The notes under the pieces: model-generated
The model's input: the letters and a program-made list of their open reading frames with translations, nothing else
What the model was told of the DNA's origin: nothing
Databases searched by the model: none
Program-made: the position numbers and the translations under genes
Assembly: GCF_000520975.1 (NCBI RefSeq)
Contig: NZ_JACB01000051.1
Span: 1-64,000 of the forward strand
Direction: 5' to 3'
Length of the DNA: 64,000 nt
From: Aquimarina megaterium XH134
GTDB taxonomy: Bacteria > Bacteroidota > Bacteroidia > Flavobacteriales > Flavobacteriaceae
Shown: piece by piece, positions 1 to 7,951 of the stretch
Layout of the letters: each line of letters opens with the position of its first letter
Numbering within the stretch: the stretch's first letter is position 1

Positions 1-187
1 GGTTTTTTTTATGATTTAAAACTAACTTAAAATACTTCCAAAAGTATCATATCTATCCAATAACATAACACCAAATAAAAAATAAAAACTTATAGTCTGG
101 AGAGATAGAGAAAAAGAAATGTATAGGTTTTTTTAACTATGCGCTTTTCTATTATATTTAAAGAATGTAATAGAAAAACTAAACATC

Positions 188-1555
188 ATGAGTACACACA
201 AATCTAGACGAAACTTTATTAAAAAAACAGCAATAGCAGGAGCTGGCATTTCTGTATTGCCTAACTTAACTTTTGGGAATAAGGGATATACTCAAAAAGA
301 TAAGCTTAAATTAGGGTTAATTGGTGTTGGTTTAAGAGGGACAAATCATTTAAGAAATGTTCTTTTAAGAGATGATGTGTTAGTAACAGCAATTTGTGAT
401 ATTGATCAGGCTCGAATAGACCTTTCTTTAGAAGCAATCAATAAAGCAGGGAAAACTAAACCAAAAGTATTTAGCAAAAATGAATATGATTACAGAAATC
501 TGCTAAACCTAGAGGATGTAGATGCAGTGATTATATCTACTCCCTGGTTGTGGCATACCAGGATGGCCAAAGATTCGATGGTGGCTGGTAAATATACTGG
601 TCTTGAAGTTTCTGCTGCTAATACTCTCGAAGAATGCTGGGATTTGGTAAATACCCATGAAGCTACAGGTACACATCTTATGATTTTAGAAAATGTTAAC
701 TACAGACGAGATATTTTGGCAGTCTTAAATATGGTTAGACAAAATGTGTTTGGAGAGTTGGTACATTTTAGATGTGGGTATCAACATGATCTGAGATTTG
801 TAAAACTAAATGATGGGAAAACTGCATATGGAAAAGGAGTAGAGTTTGGCGAAAAAGGTATTTCTGAATCAAAATGGAGAACACAGCACTCGGTAGTAAG
901 AAATGCAGATGTATATCCAACCCATGGTGTAGGTCCTATGGCTACAATGTGTAATATTAATAGAGGTAATCGTTTTTCATCAATTACTTCTAATGCAACA
1001 AAAAGCATAGGTTTACACAATTATATTGTAAAACATGGAGGAGAAAATCATCCAAATGCAAAAGTTAAGTTTAAACAAGGGGATGTTATTACTTCAACCA
1101 TTGAGACTACAATGGGAGAAACCATCATAGTTACTCATGATTGTAACTTGCCTCGCCCTTATTCATTAGGGTTTAGAGTTCAAGGAGCTAATGGATTATG
1201 GGAGGTCGATGGAAATAGAATATATATAGAAGGAAAATCAGAATCACATAAATGGGATCAGGCAGATGAATGGCTGGCAAAATATGACCACCCTTTATGG
1301 AAAAAATATGGAGAACATGCAATGGGTGCTGGTCATGGTGGGATGGATTTTTTTGTGATTAATGCTTTTGTAGAATCTGCAAAACAAAATATAGCACCAC
1401 CATTAGATGTGTATGATGCTGCTGCATGGAGTGCAATTACACCTCTGTCAGAAGTCTCTATAGAGAATAATGGAGAACCACAGGATTTTCCGGATTTTAC
1501 AAGAGGATTGTGGGTCAAAAGAAAACCGTACAACTGGATTAAGGATACCTATTAG
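188..1555 (+). CDS. Tat-exported Gfo/Idh/MocA-fold protein, GH109-like glycosidase
   Basis: The protein has 455 residues. It starts with a twin-arginine signal (RRNFIKK, then a small hydrophobic stretch), so it is probably exported folded with its cofactor. A Rossmann NAD(P)-binding motif (GLIGVGLRG) follows at about residue 43. The middle and C-terminal motifs YPTHGVGP and GHGGMDFFV are typical of glycoside hydrolase family 109, NAD-dependent enzymes that include alpha-N-acetylgalactosaminidases. It would act on amino-sugar glycans in the periplasm or at the surface. The next two genes are a sugar kinase and a sugar nucleotidyltransferase, which suits salvage of a released sugar. Other Gfo/Idh/MocA oxidoreductases share the fold, so the exact substrate is uncertain. 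Confidence 0.8.
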   Translation: MSTHKSRRNFIKKTAIAGAGISVLPNLTFGNKGYTQKDKLKLGLIGVGLRGTNHLRNVLLRDDVLVTAICDIDQARIDLSLEAINKAGKTKPKVFSKNEYDYRNLLNLEDVDAVIISTPWLWHTRMAKDSMVAGKYTGLEVSAANTLEECWDLVNTHEATGTHLMILENVNYRRDILAVLNMVRQNVFGELVHFRCGYQHDLRFVKLNDGKTAYGKGVEFGEKGISESKWRTQHSVVRNADVYPTHGVGPMATMCNINRGNRFSSITSNATKSIGLHNYIVKHGGENHPNAKVKFKQGDVITSTIETTMGETIIVTHDCNLPRPYSLGFRVQGANGLWEVDGNRIYIEGKSESHKWDQADEWLAKYDHPLWKKYGEHAMGAGHGGMDFFVINAFVESAKQNIAPPLDVYDAAAWSAITPLSEVSIENNGEPQDFPDFTRGLWVKRKPYNWIKDTY

Positions 1556-1613
1556 TTTTAATAGAGATTATTGAGATGGATTATTATAAAACATACATTA
1601 TTTAAAAGCAATT

Positions 1614-2687
1614 TTGAAAAAAATAAATATAGTATCTCCGGGAAGAACTTGCTTATTTGGAGATCATCAGGATTATCTTGGATTACCTGTTATTGCATGC
1701 GCGATAGATAAATATATCACACTAAATGCTATTGAAAATGCAGCCGCTCTTTTCAAGATAAAATTACCAGATATTGGAGAAGAGAGAGAGATTCTTATAG
1801 GTGAAAAATTTGAGCAGATCGAGCACAGGGATTATTTTGCTTCGTCTCTTAGAGTGCTAAGACGATATGGCTGCATCCCAGATCAAGGTTATGATATAGA
1901 GATAAAAGGAGATTTACCACTTAATGCAGGAGTTTCCAGTTCTTCTGCACTAATAGTAGCATGGGTAAGATTTCTGTTGGAAGCATTTGGTGCAAACCAG
2001 GAAGTAACCCCAATACTGGTTTCTAGAATAGCTTATGAAGCCGAAGTTCTGGAACATAATGAACCAGGAGGATTGATGGATCAATATTCAATTGGCTTGG
2101 GAGGAGTTTTGTTTATCGATACCAGTGAGAAAACATCTTATGAAAGGATACAGAATACGGTACCGGGATTAATTGTGGGCGAATCCGGAGTGAAAAAAGA
2201 AACCATAGGTACGTTGGGAGATCGAAAAGAAAAAGCACTTAAAGCTATAGAATACGTGACACTAAAAAAACCTGATTTCAATATAAAATCTACTTTACTG
2301 GAAGAGTATGACGAATATGAAAAATATATTCCATCTGATTTGAAACCTTATTTCTTTGCGGCCCTAAAAAATCATTCTATAACACTTGAAGCTTTACAAG
2401 AATTTAAAAAGGAAGTTCCTAATATGAAGTATTTAGGAGATTTAATGAATCAACACCACCATATTCTAAAAGATATCCTTAAAATAACGGTTCCTGTAAT
2501 AGATAAAATGGTAGATAGTGCAATCGAAGCAGGGGCTTATGGGGTTAAGATTGTTGGATCAGGGGGGGGAGGTAGTATTGTAGCTATAGCTCCAAAAGAT
2601 AAGGAGCAACAAGTTGTAGAAGCTATTAAACGGGAAGGTAAAACAGCCTATGTTGTAAATGTAGACTCTGGAGCAAGAGTTGTTTAA
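1614..2687 (+). CDS. GHMP family sugar kinase (galactokinase-like)
   Basis: The 357-residue protein has the three GHMP kinase motifs. These are an N-terminal GRTCLFGDHQDYLG, which resembles the galactokinase substrate loop with Asp in place of the usual Glu, a phosphate loop near residue 105 (AGVSSSSAL), and a C-terminal GSGGGGSIVAIAP. NEPGGLMDQYS matches the galactokinase segment carrying the catalytic Asp. It probably phosphorylates C1 of a hexose or N-acetylhexosamine in the cytoplasm. The start codon is TTG. The gene lies 58 bp after the GH109-like gene and 14 bp before the nucleotidyltransferase, so the three are likely co-transcribed. The sugar cannot be read from the sequence. Confidence 0.8.
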   Translation: MKKINIVSPGRTCLFGDHQDYLGLPVIACAIDKYITLNAIENAAALFKIKLPDIGEEREILIGEKFEQIEHRDYFASSLRVLRRYGCIPDQGYDIEIKGDLPLNAGVSSSSALIVAWVRFLLEAFGANQEVTPILVSRIAYEAEVLEHNEPGGLMDQYSIGLGGVLFIDTSEKTSYERIQNTVPGLIVGESGVKKETIGTLGDRKEKALKAIEYVTLKKPDFNIKSTLLEEYDEYEKYIPSDLKPYFFAALKNHSITLEALQEFKKEVPNMKYLGDLMNQHHHILKDILKITVPVIDKMVDSAIEAGAYGVKIVGSGGGGSIVAIAPKDKEQQVVEAIKREGKTAYVVNVDSGARVV

Positions 2688-2701
2688 AGCGAAGAGAAAT
2701 T

Positions 2702-3574
2702 ATGCATGAAAATTTAATCATTTTGGCAGGAGGTGCATCCTCGCGAATGAAGAAAGCAATAAACACTGGATTGAGTACTGATCTAACAGCGCAAGCTAAT
2801 ACGCGATCAAAATCTCTTATTAGTATAGATACAAGCGGGAGACCTGTGATGGATTACCTTTTGTATAATGCTAAACAGGCAGGGTATAAACATGTATTCA
2901 TTGTTATCGGAGAAAAAGAAAACCTGATAAAAGAGTTCTACGGAGATAATCTTAAGGGAAATAGCTTTCATGGCCTCACTATTAATTATGCAATACAGTA
3001 TATCCCAAAAAATAGAGAAAAACCTTTTGGGACTGCAGATGCTTTACATCAGGCGATTACACAATATCCAGAATTGAATACCGAAACCTATACTGTTTGT
3101 AACAGTGATAATCTGTATTCTGAGGTTGCCTTAAAGGCTTTACGCTGTACAGATCATGCAAATGCTTTTGTGAGTTATGATAGAGATGCATTACAGTTTA
3201 GTTTACAACGTATAGCTCGGTTTGCTCTGGTATCTTTGGATGAAGAAGGGTTTTTGAAGGATATTATTGAAAAACCATCAGTCCAGGACAGTGAACTCTA
3301 TAAAGATGAATCTGGTAAACTGAGGGTAAGTATGAATATTTTTAAGTTTGATGGAGCAATGTTTCAGGAGTATGTAGTGAATTGCCCGGTTAATGAAAAA
3401 AGGAATGAAAAAGAACTTCCCACAGCGCTATTAAATATGGTAAAAGAGCACTCTGCATCGGTAATCGGGATACCAATATCAGAACATGTCCCGGATCTAA
3501 CATCAAAAGAGGATATTGCTATCCTTAAAGAATATATAGAGAAACACTATGTTGATATGGATTGGAATAGATAA
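2702..3574 (+). CDS. Sugar-1-phosphate nucleotidyltransferase family protein
   Basis: The 290-residue protein opens with the nucleotidyltransferase signature LAGGASSRM. About 18 unusual residues separate it from the conserved KSL lysine, and a CNSDNLY metal-binding Asp motif lies near residue 140. Family members join a sugar 1-phosphate to NTP to give an NDP-sugar and pyrophosphate. It directly follows the GHMP kinase, so the pair could convert a free sugar to its activated form. A bidirectional terminator lies just downstream. The nucleotide and sugar specificity are unknown. Confidence 0.75.
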   Translation: MHENLIILAGGASSRMKKAINTGLSTDLTAQANTRSKSLISIDTSGRPVMDYLLYNAKQAGYKHVFIVIGEKENLIKEFYGDNLKGNSFHGLTINYAIQYIPKNREKPFGTADALHQAITQYPELNTETYTVCNSDNLYSEVALKALRCTDHANAFVSYDRDALQFSLQRIARFALVSLDEEGFLKDIIEKPSVQDSELYKDESGKLRVSMNIFKFDGAMFQEYVVNCPVNEKRNEKELPTALLNMVKEHSASVIGIPISEHVPDLTSKEDIAILKEYIEKHYVDMDWNR

Positions 3575-3595
3575 AGCGTTTTATATGATCTTCAA

Positions 3596-3630
3596 AAAAA
3601 GGTTCATCTACATAAGATGAACCTTTTGAT
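3596..3630. terminator. Bidirectional terminator
   Basis: A 12-bp perfect inverted repeat (3597-3608 and 3616-3627) has A and T runs at its outer ends. It sits between the convergent nucleotidyltransferase and small-peptide genes and can serve both strands. Confidence 0.85.
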
Positions 3631-3651
3631 ATTTATATGTGCTTGTGCTAA

Positions 3652-3867
3652 TTAAACTTCTACAGCACATAATCCAACACGGCCTCCAACACAGGATAAA
3701 CCAGGTCCACAGGATAAATGTGGTAATGATGATCCTTGCAGGCATAATTCGCCTACTTGTTTATCGCCGTCACCTGCAAGCTGAAGTGCAGTAGCAGCTC
3801 CTCCGTTTATTAACTTTTGTTCTTCTCTGCTAAGTGTGTTGCTTAAAGCTAAGATATTTTTTAACAT
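3652..3867 (-). CDS. Double-glycine leader peptide, RiPP/bacteriocin-like precursor
   Basis: The 71-residue peptide begins with a leader of the type common in Bacteroidetes bacteriocin-like precursors. MLKNILALSNTLS is followed by EEQKLINGG, with the Gly-Gly at residues 22-23. Cleavage there would leave a 48-residue core rich in Gly with four cysteines at about residues 42, 53, 59 and 67. No peptidase-containing ABC transporter or modification enzyme is nearby, so processing would have to be supplied elsewhere. The gene is divergent from the TPR/AraC regulator, and two copies of a repeated element lie between them. The product class and activity are not known. Confidence 0.7.
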   Translation of the reverse strand: MLKNILALSNTLSREEQKLINGGAATALQLAGDGDKQVGELCLQGSSLPHLSCGPGLSCVGGRVGLCAVEV

Positions 3868-4051
3868 AATATAAAGTTTGGTTTATTAACGCCATAATTT
3901 TTTTTGAGTCGTTCATGGCTTTACGACTTATTCTTAGAACAAAAACAGTATAAAGTTAACTGTGCATCGTTATTTGTTTATTTTTTGATTGAGTTTGATT
4001 GAAACAAATATATAGACAGAGCTAGTAGTTTTTCAAGGTGCTCTGGTTAGC

Positions 4052-4068
4052 ATTTATAAATTTTACCT
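4052..4068 (+). promoter_or_regulatory. Repeated element copy 1 (candidate regulator site)
   Basis: The sequence ATTTATAAATTTTACCT is the first of three related copies. It lacks one base before ACCT relative to the other two. Its start is 22 bp from that of copy 2, about two helical turns, so both could be bound on one face of the DNA. Confidence 0.55.
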
Positions 4069-4073
4069 TATCG

Positions 4074-4091
4074 ATTTATAAATTTTAACCT
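4074..4091 (+). promoter_or_regulatory. Repeated element copy 2 (candidate regulator site)
   Basis: The sequence ATTTATAAATTTTAACCT differs from copy 3 at 5954-5971 by one base. It contains the palindrome ATTTATAAAT. It lies 93 bp before the start of the TPR/AraC regulator and about 205 bp before the divergent peptide gene. Confidence 0.55.
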
Positions 4092-4184
4092 ACGTTTTTA
4101 TACTTAGGTTCTTTTTTTGTAATTGCCAGGATAACTACTTTTTTGAAGTTTTTTATTCTTTGTAAGTTTGTTTATTAAACATAC

Positions 4185-5915
4185 ATGCCCTTTTTAATCT
4201 ACTTATATATGAAATGGATCGGTTTATTGGTAATATTAATATCTTATATCCCTTCATTACACACAACATCACCATTACAAACTGAACAGAAAATTGTTGA
4301 TGCAGATTCATTAAAGAATAAAACATTAAGAGAATTAACAATTGAGTTTTGGAAAGGGAAAGACCTCGATTCTGTTTATAAACGAAAACTTGCAGATACT
4401 TATATTTTTAAAGCGAAAAAACAGATTAATAATGAGAGGGTAGCAGATGGATATCAAATGTTTCTTTCTATCTACAAAAAACAACCTGAAATATCATTAC
4501 AGTATGCAGATTCTATAATTGAAATAACAAAAAAGTTACGAAATAACCATTATCCTTCTACAGGATATATGATAAAGGGAAATATATTAAGTACCATAGA
4601 ACAGCACGATGAAGCATTAGAAGCATATTTAATTGCTAAAGAATATGCAGAAAAGAATAACAATAAACGACAATTGATTGGTTTAAAACATAATATTGCA
4701 TTGTTAAAAACCATCCTGGGAAAAGAGAAAGAAGCACTATTGGTGTATAAAGAGAATTATAATTATTTAATGAAACAGGAGAATAGTGTTTTAAGACGCA
4801 GTCAGATTTATATAGCTACGTTGTATAAATTGTCTGATAGTTATAATCGACTTAAGCACTATGATTCGGCATACTTTTATCTTAAAAAAGGAATAAAAGC
4901 TAGCCTGTCTAATGCTTATAAGCATCATTACCCGAATCTTTTATTTGCTTACGGAATCAATAGTTATTATAGAGAAGAATACCAATCGGCTATCGATAGT
5001 TTAGATAAAGCATTAATTTTATCTGAAGAAGATGTCAATGATGTAAATGTAAGAAAAGGATATCTGTATTTGGGGAAAACCTATTTGCAACTAAAAGAAG
5101 AGCGAAAAGCATTACAATATTTAAAGAAAGTAGATGAAATTACTAATGAGTCAAATTATAGATTAGAAATAAGAGAAGCGTTTACATTATTGCTTGATCA
5201 CTATAAAAAGAATAAAGATCAAAGGAATCAGTTAGAAATAATGAAAAAACTGTTACGGTATGAAAACGCCTCTAGTATAAAATATAGCCGATTAAATCAT
5301 TCTATTGTAAAAAAGTACGATATACCACAGTTGATAAAAGATAAAGATCACTTGATAAGTGAAATTAGAAATAACAATAAAGTTTTAACTTATAAGTCAA
5401 TAGCGTTTAGTGTCTTTTTGATCATAATTGTAAGTTCTTTATATATCTATTTTTCTAAGAAAAGAAAAAATAATTATAAAATTCAATTAAATAGAGAGTT
5501 AGAGAAGGTTAAAGTTTTAGAGAATAAAGAGAGGAAGATTGTGAAGTCAAGTAAGGATTTTTCAACTAAATTGAAAAAAGAAATACTTGAGAAGTTGAAC
5601 GATTTTGAAGATAATAAAGGATATTTAAAAAATGATCTTACTTTAAATAAGGTTTCGAAAAACTTAAAAACAAATTCTACCTATTTATCTAAGGTGATCA
5701 ACATGGAGAAGCAAAAAAACTTCGCAAATTATATTAATGATTTAAGAATTGAATATTGCATACAACAGATAGAACAAAATAAAAATTTTAAACACTACTC
5801 GATCAGATCAATGGCAAAAGAAGTTGGTTTTAATAATCTACAATCTTTTGTCACAGCTTTTTCTAAACAAAAAGGATGTAATCCCGCAGAGTTTATGAAA
5901 AAGTATGGAAATTAG
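4185..5915 (+). CDS. Membrane TPR protein with C-terminal AraC-type DNA-binding domain
   Basis: The 576-residue protein has an N-terminal hydrophobic signal/anchor, an extended TPR-like helical region (about residues 90-340), one transmembrane helix at about 404-424 and a basic linker. An AraC-type helix-turn-helix domain follows at about 470-576 (SIRSMAKEVGFNNLQSF, then KKGxxPAEF-like QKGCNPAEF). This TPR-TM-AraC layout is common in flavobacteria and suggests a one-piece membrane regulator that senses something outside or at the membrane and binds DNA inside. A second ATG at 4209 is an alternative start. It sits between two peptide-precursor genes and has repeat elements on both sides, so they are its likely targets. 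Confidence 0.75.
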   Translation: MPFLIYLYMKWIGLLVILISYIPSLHTTSPLQTEQKIVDADSLKNKTLRELTIEFWKGKDLDSVYKRKLADTYIFKAKKQINNERVADGYQMFLSIYKKQPEISLQYADSIIEITKKLRNNHYPSTGYMIKGNILSTIEQHDEALEAYLIAKEYAEKNNNKRQLIGLKHNIALLKTILGKEKEALLVYKENYNYLMKQENSVLRRSQIYIATLYKLSDSYNRLKHYDSAYFYLKKGIKASLSNAYKHHYPNLLFAYGINSYYREEYQSAIDSLDKALILSEEDVNDVNVRKGYLYLGKTYLQLKEERKALQYLKKVDEITNESNYRLEIREAFTLLLDHYKKNKDQRNQLEIMKKLLRYENASSIKYSRLNHSIVKKYDIPQLIKDKDHLISEIRNNNKVLTYKSIAFSVFLIIIVSSLYIYFSKKRKNNYKIQLNRELEKVKVLENKERKIVKSSKDFSTKLKKEILEKLNDFEDNKGYLKNDLTLNKVSKNLKTNSTYLSKVINMEKQKNFANYINDLRIEYCIQQIEQNKNFKHYSIRSMAKEVGFNNLQSFVTAFSKQKGCNPAEFMKKYGN

Positions 5916-5953
5916 TTTAGGGAGGCTTGTATTTGTAATGAAATAAGGTAAAG

Positions 5954-5971
5954 ATTTATAAATTTTGACCT
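5954..5971 (+). promoter_or_regulatory. Repeated element copy 3 (candidate regulator site)
   Basis: The sequence ATTTATAAATTTTGACCT matches copy 2 with one change. It lies 41 bp before a TACTTTTG -7 element (6012-6019) and 75 bp before the start of the second peptide gene. That is a usual position for an activator, and no good TTG -33 box is present there. Confidence 0.6.
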
Positions 5972-6011
5972 GTAATGATTTTTAATAGACACTACAAGAT
6001 TGTTTCTTCAT

Positions 6012-6019
6012 TACTTTTG
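6012..6019 (+). promoter_or_regulatory. Bacteroidetes -7 box before peptide 2
   Basis: TACTTTTG fits the TAnnTTTG consensus and lies 27 bp before the peptide start codon. No TTG occurs at the usual distance upstream. Confidence 0.45.
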
Positions 6020-6045
6020 ATGCATCCATTAATACAAGAGAAACC

Positions 6046-6231
6046 ATGAAAAGAAAGAACAAAATTAAAATCAATCTTCAAAAAATTAAAATAACAAAAT
6101 TAGATAACCCGATGAAATATAATGTGAGAGGTGGTGGTTTTCAAGATACCTATGATTCCATAATTAATCTTTGTAATAGTAATGGTTGTGATTCTAATCC
6201 TCCTTGTAATATTGAGAAGACAGATAGTTAG
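6046..6231 (+). CDS. Small lanthipeptide-like precursor with Gly-Gly leader
   Basis: The 61-residue peptide has a Lys/Asn/Ile-rich leader (KIKINLQKIKITKL) ending in RGGG at residues 28-31. Such leaders are typical of Bacteroidetes class I lanthipeptide-type precursors. The core of about 30 residues has three cysteines (43, 48, 54) and several Ser/Thr (T35, S38, S45, S50, T59, S61) that could be dehydrated. No LanB, LanC or transporter gene lies within the window. It is preceded by a repeat element shared with the regulator promoter region and followed by a strong terminator. Assignment rests on leader pattern and composition only. Confidence 0.65.
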   Translation: MKRKNKIKINLQKIKITKLDNPMKYNVRGGGFQDTYDSIINLCNSNGCDSNPPCNIEKTDS

Positions 6232-6280
6232 ATTAGAAAATAGTAATGATATAACTAATCTAAGCTAAAATAAATAACAC

Positions 6281-6318
6281 AAAAGCCCAGTTCGTAATTT
6301 TACAAACTGGGCTTTTTT
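6281..6318. terminator. Bidirectional terminator
   Basis: A 12-bp perfect stem (6281-6292 with 6305-6316, GC-rich centre) is followed by a T run. It lies between convergent peptide 2 and the acyl-CoA dehydrogenase gene. Confidence 0.9.
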
Positions 6319-6337
6319 ATTAGAGAGTTTTAACTAA

Positions 6338-7480
6338 TTAATCTCTAAGAATACTTCTTGAAATTACAATCTTCTGTATTTCACTGGTACCTTCATAAAT
6401 CTGAGTGATTTTTGCATCTCTCATTAATCGTTCTACGTGATATTCTTTAACAAAACCATTACCTCCATGAATTTGTACTGCTTCTATACTAACATCCATT
6501 GCAGCTTGCGACGCAGCTAGTTTTGCCATAGCACCAGATAAATCGTAGTTTTCATGGTTATCTTTGTCCATTGCAGCTTTATAAACTAACATACGAGCAG
6601 CTTCAATCTGTACATGCATGTCGGCAAGCTTAAAAGCAATTGCCTGATGATTCATGATTTCTGTTCCAAAAGCTTTACGAACCTTAGCATATTCTTTTGC
6701 CAATTCATACGCTCCCGAAGCGATTCCTAATGCTTGTGCAGCGATTCCTATACGACCTCCAGCCAATGTTTTCATAGCAAACTTAAATCCAAAACCATCT
6801 TCTCCAATTCGATTTTCCTTAGGAACTTTTACATCATTAAATATAAGAGAATGTGTGTCACTTCCTCTGATTCCTAGTTTATCTTCTTTTGGTCCAACTT
6901 CAAATCCTTCCCATCCTTTTTCAACAATAAAAGCATTGATACCTTTATGCCTTTTTTCTCTATCTGTTTGAGCAATAACCAAATAATAATCAGCAGAATT
7001 ACCATTAGTAATCCAGTTTTTTGTTCCGTTTAGTACATAGTGATCCCCTTTGTCAATAGCCGTTGTTTTTTGAGAAGTAGCATCACTACCAGCTTCGGGT
7101 TCAGATAGACAAAAAGCTCCTATAGATTCGCCTGTAGCAAGCTTAGTTAGATATTTTTCTTTTTGCTCAGCATTTCCATAAGTATCAAGACCCCAACATA
7201 CCAAAGAATTGTTTACCGATACAATTACAGAACAAGAAGCATCTACTTTAGATAACTCTTCCATTGCCAAAACATAAGAAATTGTATCCATTCCACCACC
7301 ACCATACTCTGGAGAGGCCATCATCCCTAAAAACCCAAGTTCTCCCATTCTTTTTACCTGTTCTTTAGGAAATTCTTGTTTGTTATCACGTTCGATTACA
7401 CCTGGTAATAGTTCTGTTTTAGCAAAATCACGAGCTGCGTCGCGTATCATTAACTGCTCTTCGGATAATTTGAAGTCCAT
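6338..7480 (-). CDS. Acyl-CoA dehydrogenase (short-chain type)
   Basis: The 380-residue protein has the full acyl-CoA dehydrogenase fold, matching the family's usual length. CLSEPEAGSDA and TNGNSADYY are FAD/substrate contacts. QIHGGNGFVKEYHVERLMRD and IYEGTSEIQ (with the catalytic Glu) lie near the C-terminus. It oxidises acyl-CoA to enoyl-CoA with FAD, passing electrons to ETF, most likely on short-chain or branched-chain acyl-CoAs. It is transcribed alone, convergent to the peptide gene. The nearby Glu/Leu/Phe/Val dehydrogenase makes a link to branched-chain amino acid breakdown possible but unproven. Confidence 0.92.
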   Translation of the reverse strand: MDFKLSEEQLMIRDAARDFAKTELLPGVIERDNKQEFPKEQVKRMGELGFLGMMASPEYGGGGMDTISYVLAMEELSKVDASCSVIVSVNNSLVCWGLDTYGNAEQKEKYLTKLATGESIGAFCLSEPEAGSDATSQKTTAIDKGDHYVLNGTKNWITNGNSADYYLVIAQTDREKRHKGINAFIVEKGWEGFEVGPKEDKLGIRGSDTHSLIFNDVKVPKENRIGEDGFGFKFAMKTLAGGRIGIAAQALGIASGAYELAKEYAKVRKAFGTEIMNHQAIAFKLADMHVQIEAARMLVYKAAMDKDNHENYDLSGAMAKLAASQAAMDVSIEAVQIHGGNGFVKEYHVERLMRDAKITQIYEGTSEIQKIVISRSILRD

Positions 7481-7574
7481 AATTTTCTTTATAATTTACT
7501 GTGCGTGCATAACACGAAATTTTCACTTTCAATGAAAATAAATCGAGATAATCACGATTTTGTTATTAATTCTA

Positions 7575-7582
7575 CAAATATA
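7575..7582 (-). promoter_or_regulatory. -7 box for acyl-CoA dehydrogenase
   Basis: On the minus strand this reads TATATTTG, matching TAnnTTTG, about 95 bp before the start codon. The -33 element is not clear. Confidence 0.4.
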
Positions 7583-7766
7583 AGCTATAATATGATAGTT
7601 TTACTGTTTTTTTGATTTTTTGAGATAATCATTTTTTAAGATAAAGTTTAGAAGATTTTTATAAGGGATATAAAAATACCGTAGATTATTTTTTTTGAAG
7701 TAAAAAAACTACTACTTAATTACCATAATTTTATTTTTATTTAAGCTTTTGCCATGTTTAGTTTTT

Positions 7767-7774
7767 TATATTTG
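7767..7774 (+). promoter_or_regulatory. -7 box for the Glu/Leu/Phe/Val dehydrogenase gene
   Basis: TATATTTG matches the Bacteroidetes -7 consensus. If used, it gives a leader of about 170 nt, longer than usual. The nearest TTG is only 15 bp away, so the -33 box is imperfect. Confidence 0.4.
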
Positions 7775-7951
7775 TGAAGTCGAATTTTGACTATAGTTCG
7801 ATTTATTGTAATATCTGGTAATATGACTCAACTCTAACCTCCGTAATGGAGGATTATTTTTAATTAAAAAGATAGGATAAAATAAGTATGTTGTTTTTTG
7901 AAATGTTTTTTAAAAACACAATTGGTTATTCAATAAATTGAAATTTTAAGA

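Larger units (their letters stand above)
3868..4184. other. Divergent intergenic region between peptide 1 and TPR/AraC regulator
   Basis: This 317-bp AT-rich stretch separates divergent genes. Apart from the two direct-repeat elements at 4052-4091 I see no further gene. No clear TTG/TAnnTTTG promoter is visible on either strand, which would fit activator-dependent transcription. Confidence 0.5.
7481..7951. other. Divergent promoter region, acyl-CoA dehydrogenase / amino acid dehydrogenase
   Basis: This is a 471-bp AT-rich intergenic region without a credible gene. It contains a TATATTTG -7 box on each strand and, on the plus strand, a small hairpin at 7838-7852 in the leader of the downstream gene. 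Confidence 0.55.

Noticed and set aside
1-187. Possible partial gene at the left edge
   Set aside because: No frame extends from the edge; only AT-rich leader sequence with a small ATACTT/AAGTAT repeat.
4153-4341. Small antisense ORF over the regulator start
   Set aside because: Overlaps the regulator gene 5' end; composition typical of reverse-strand noise.
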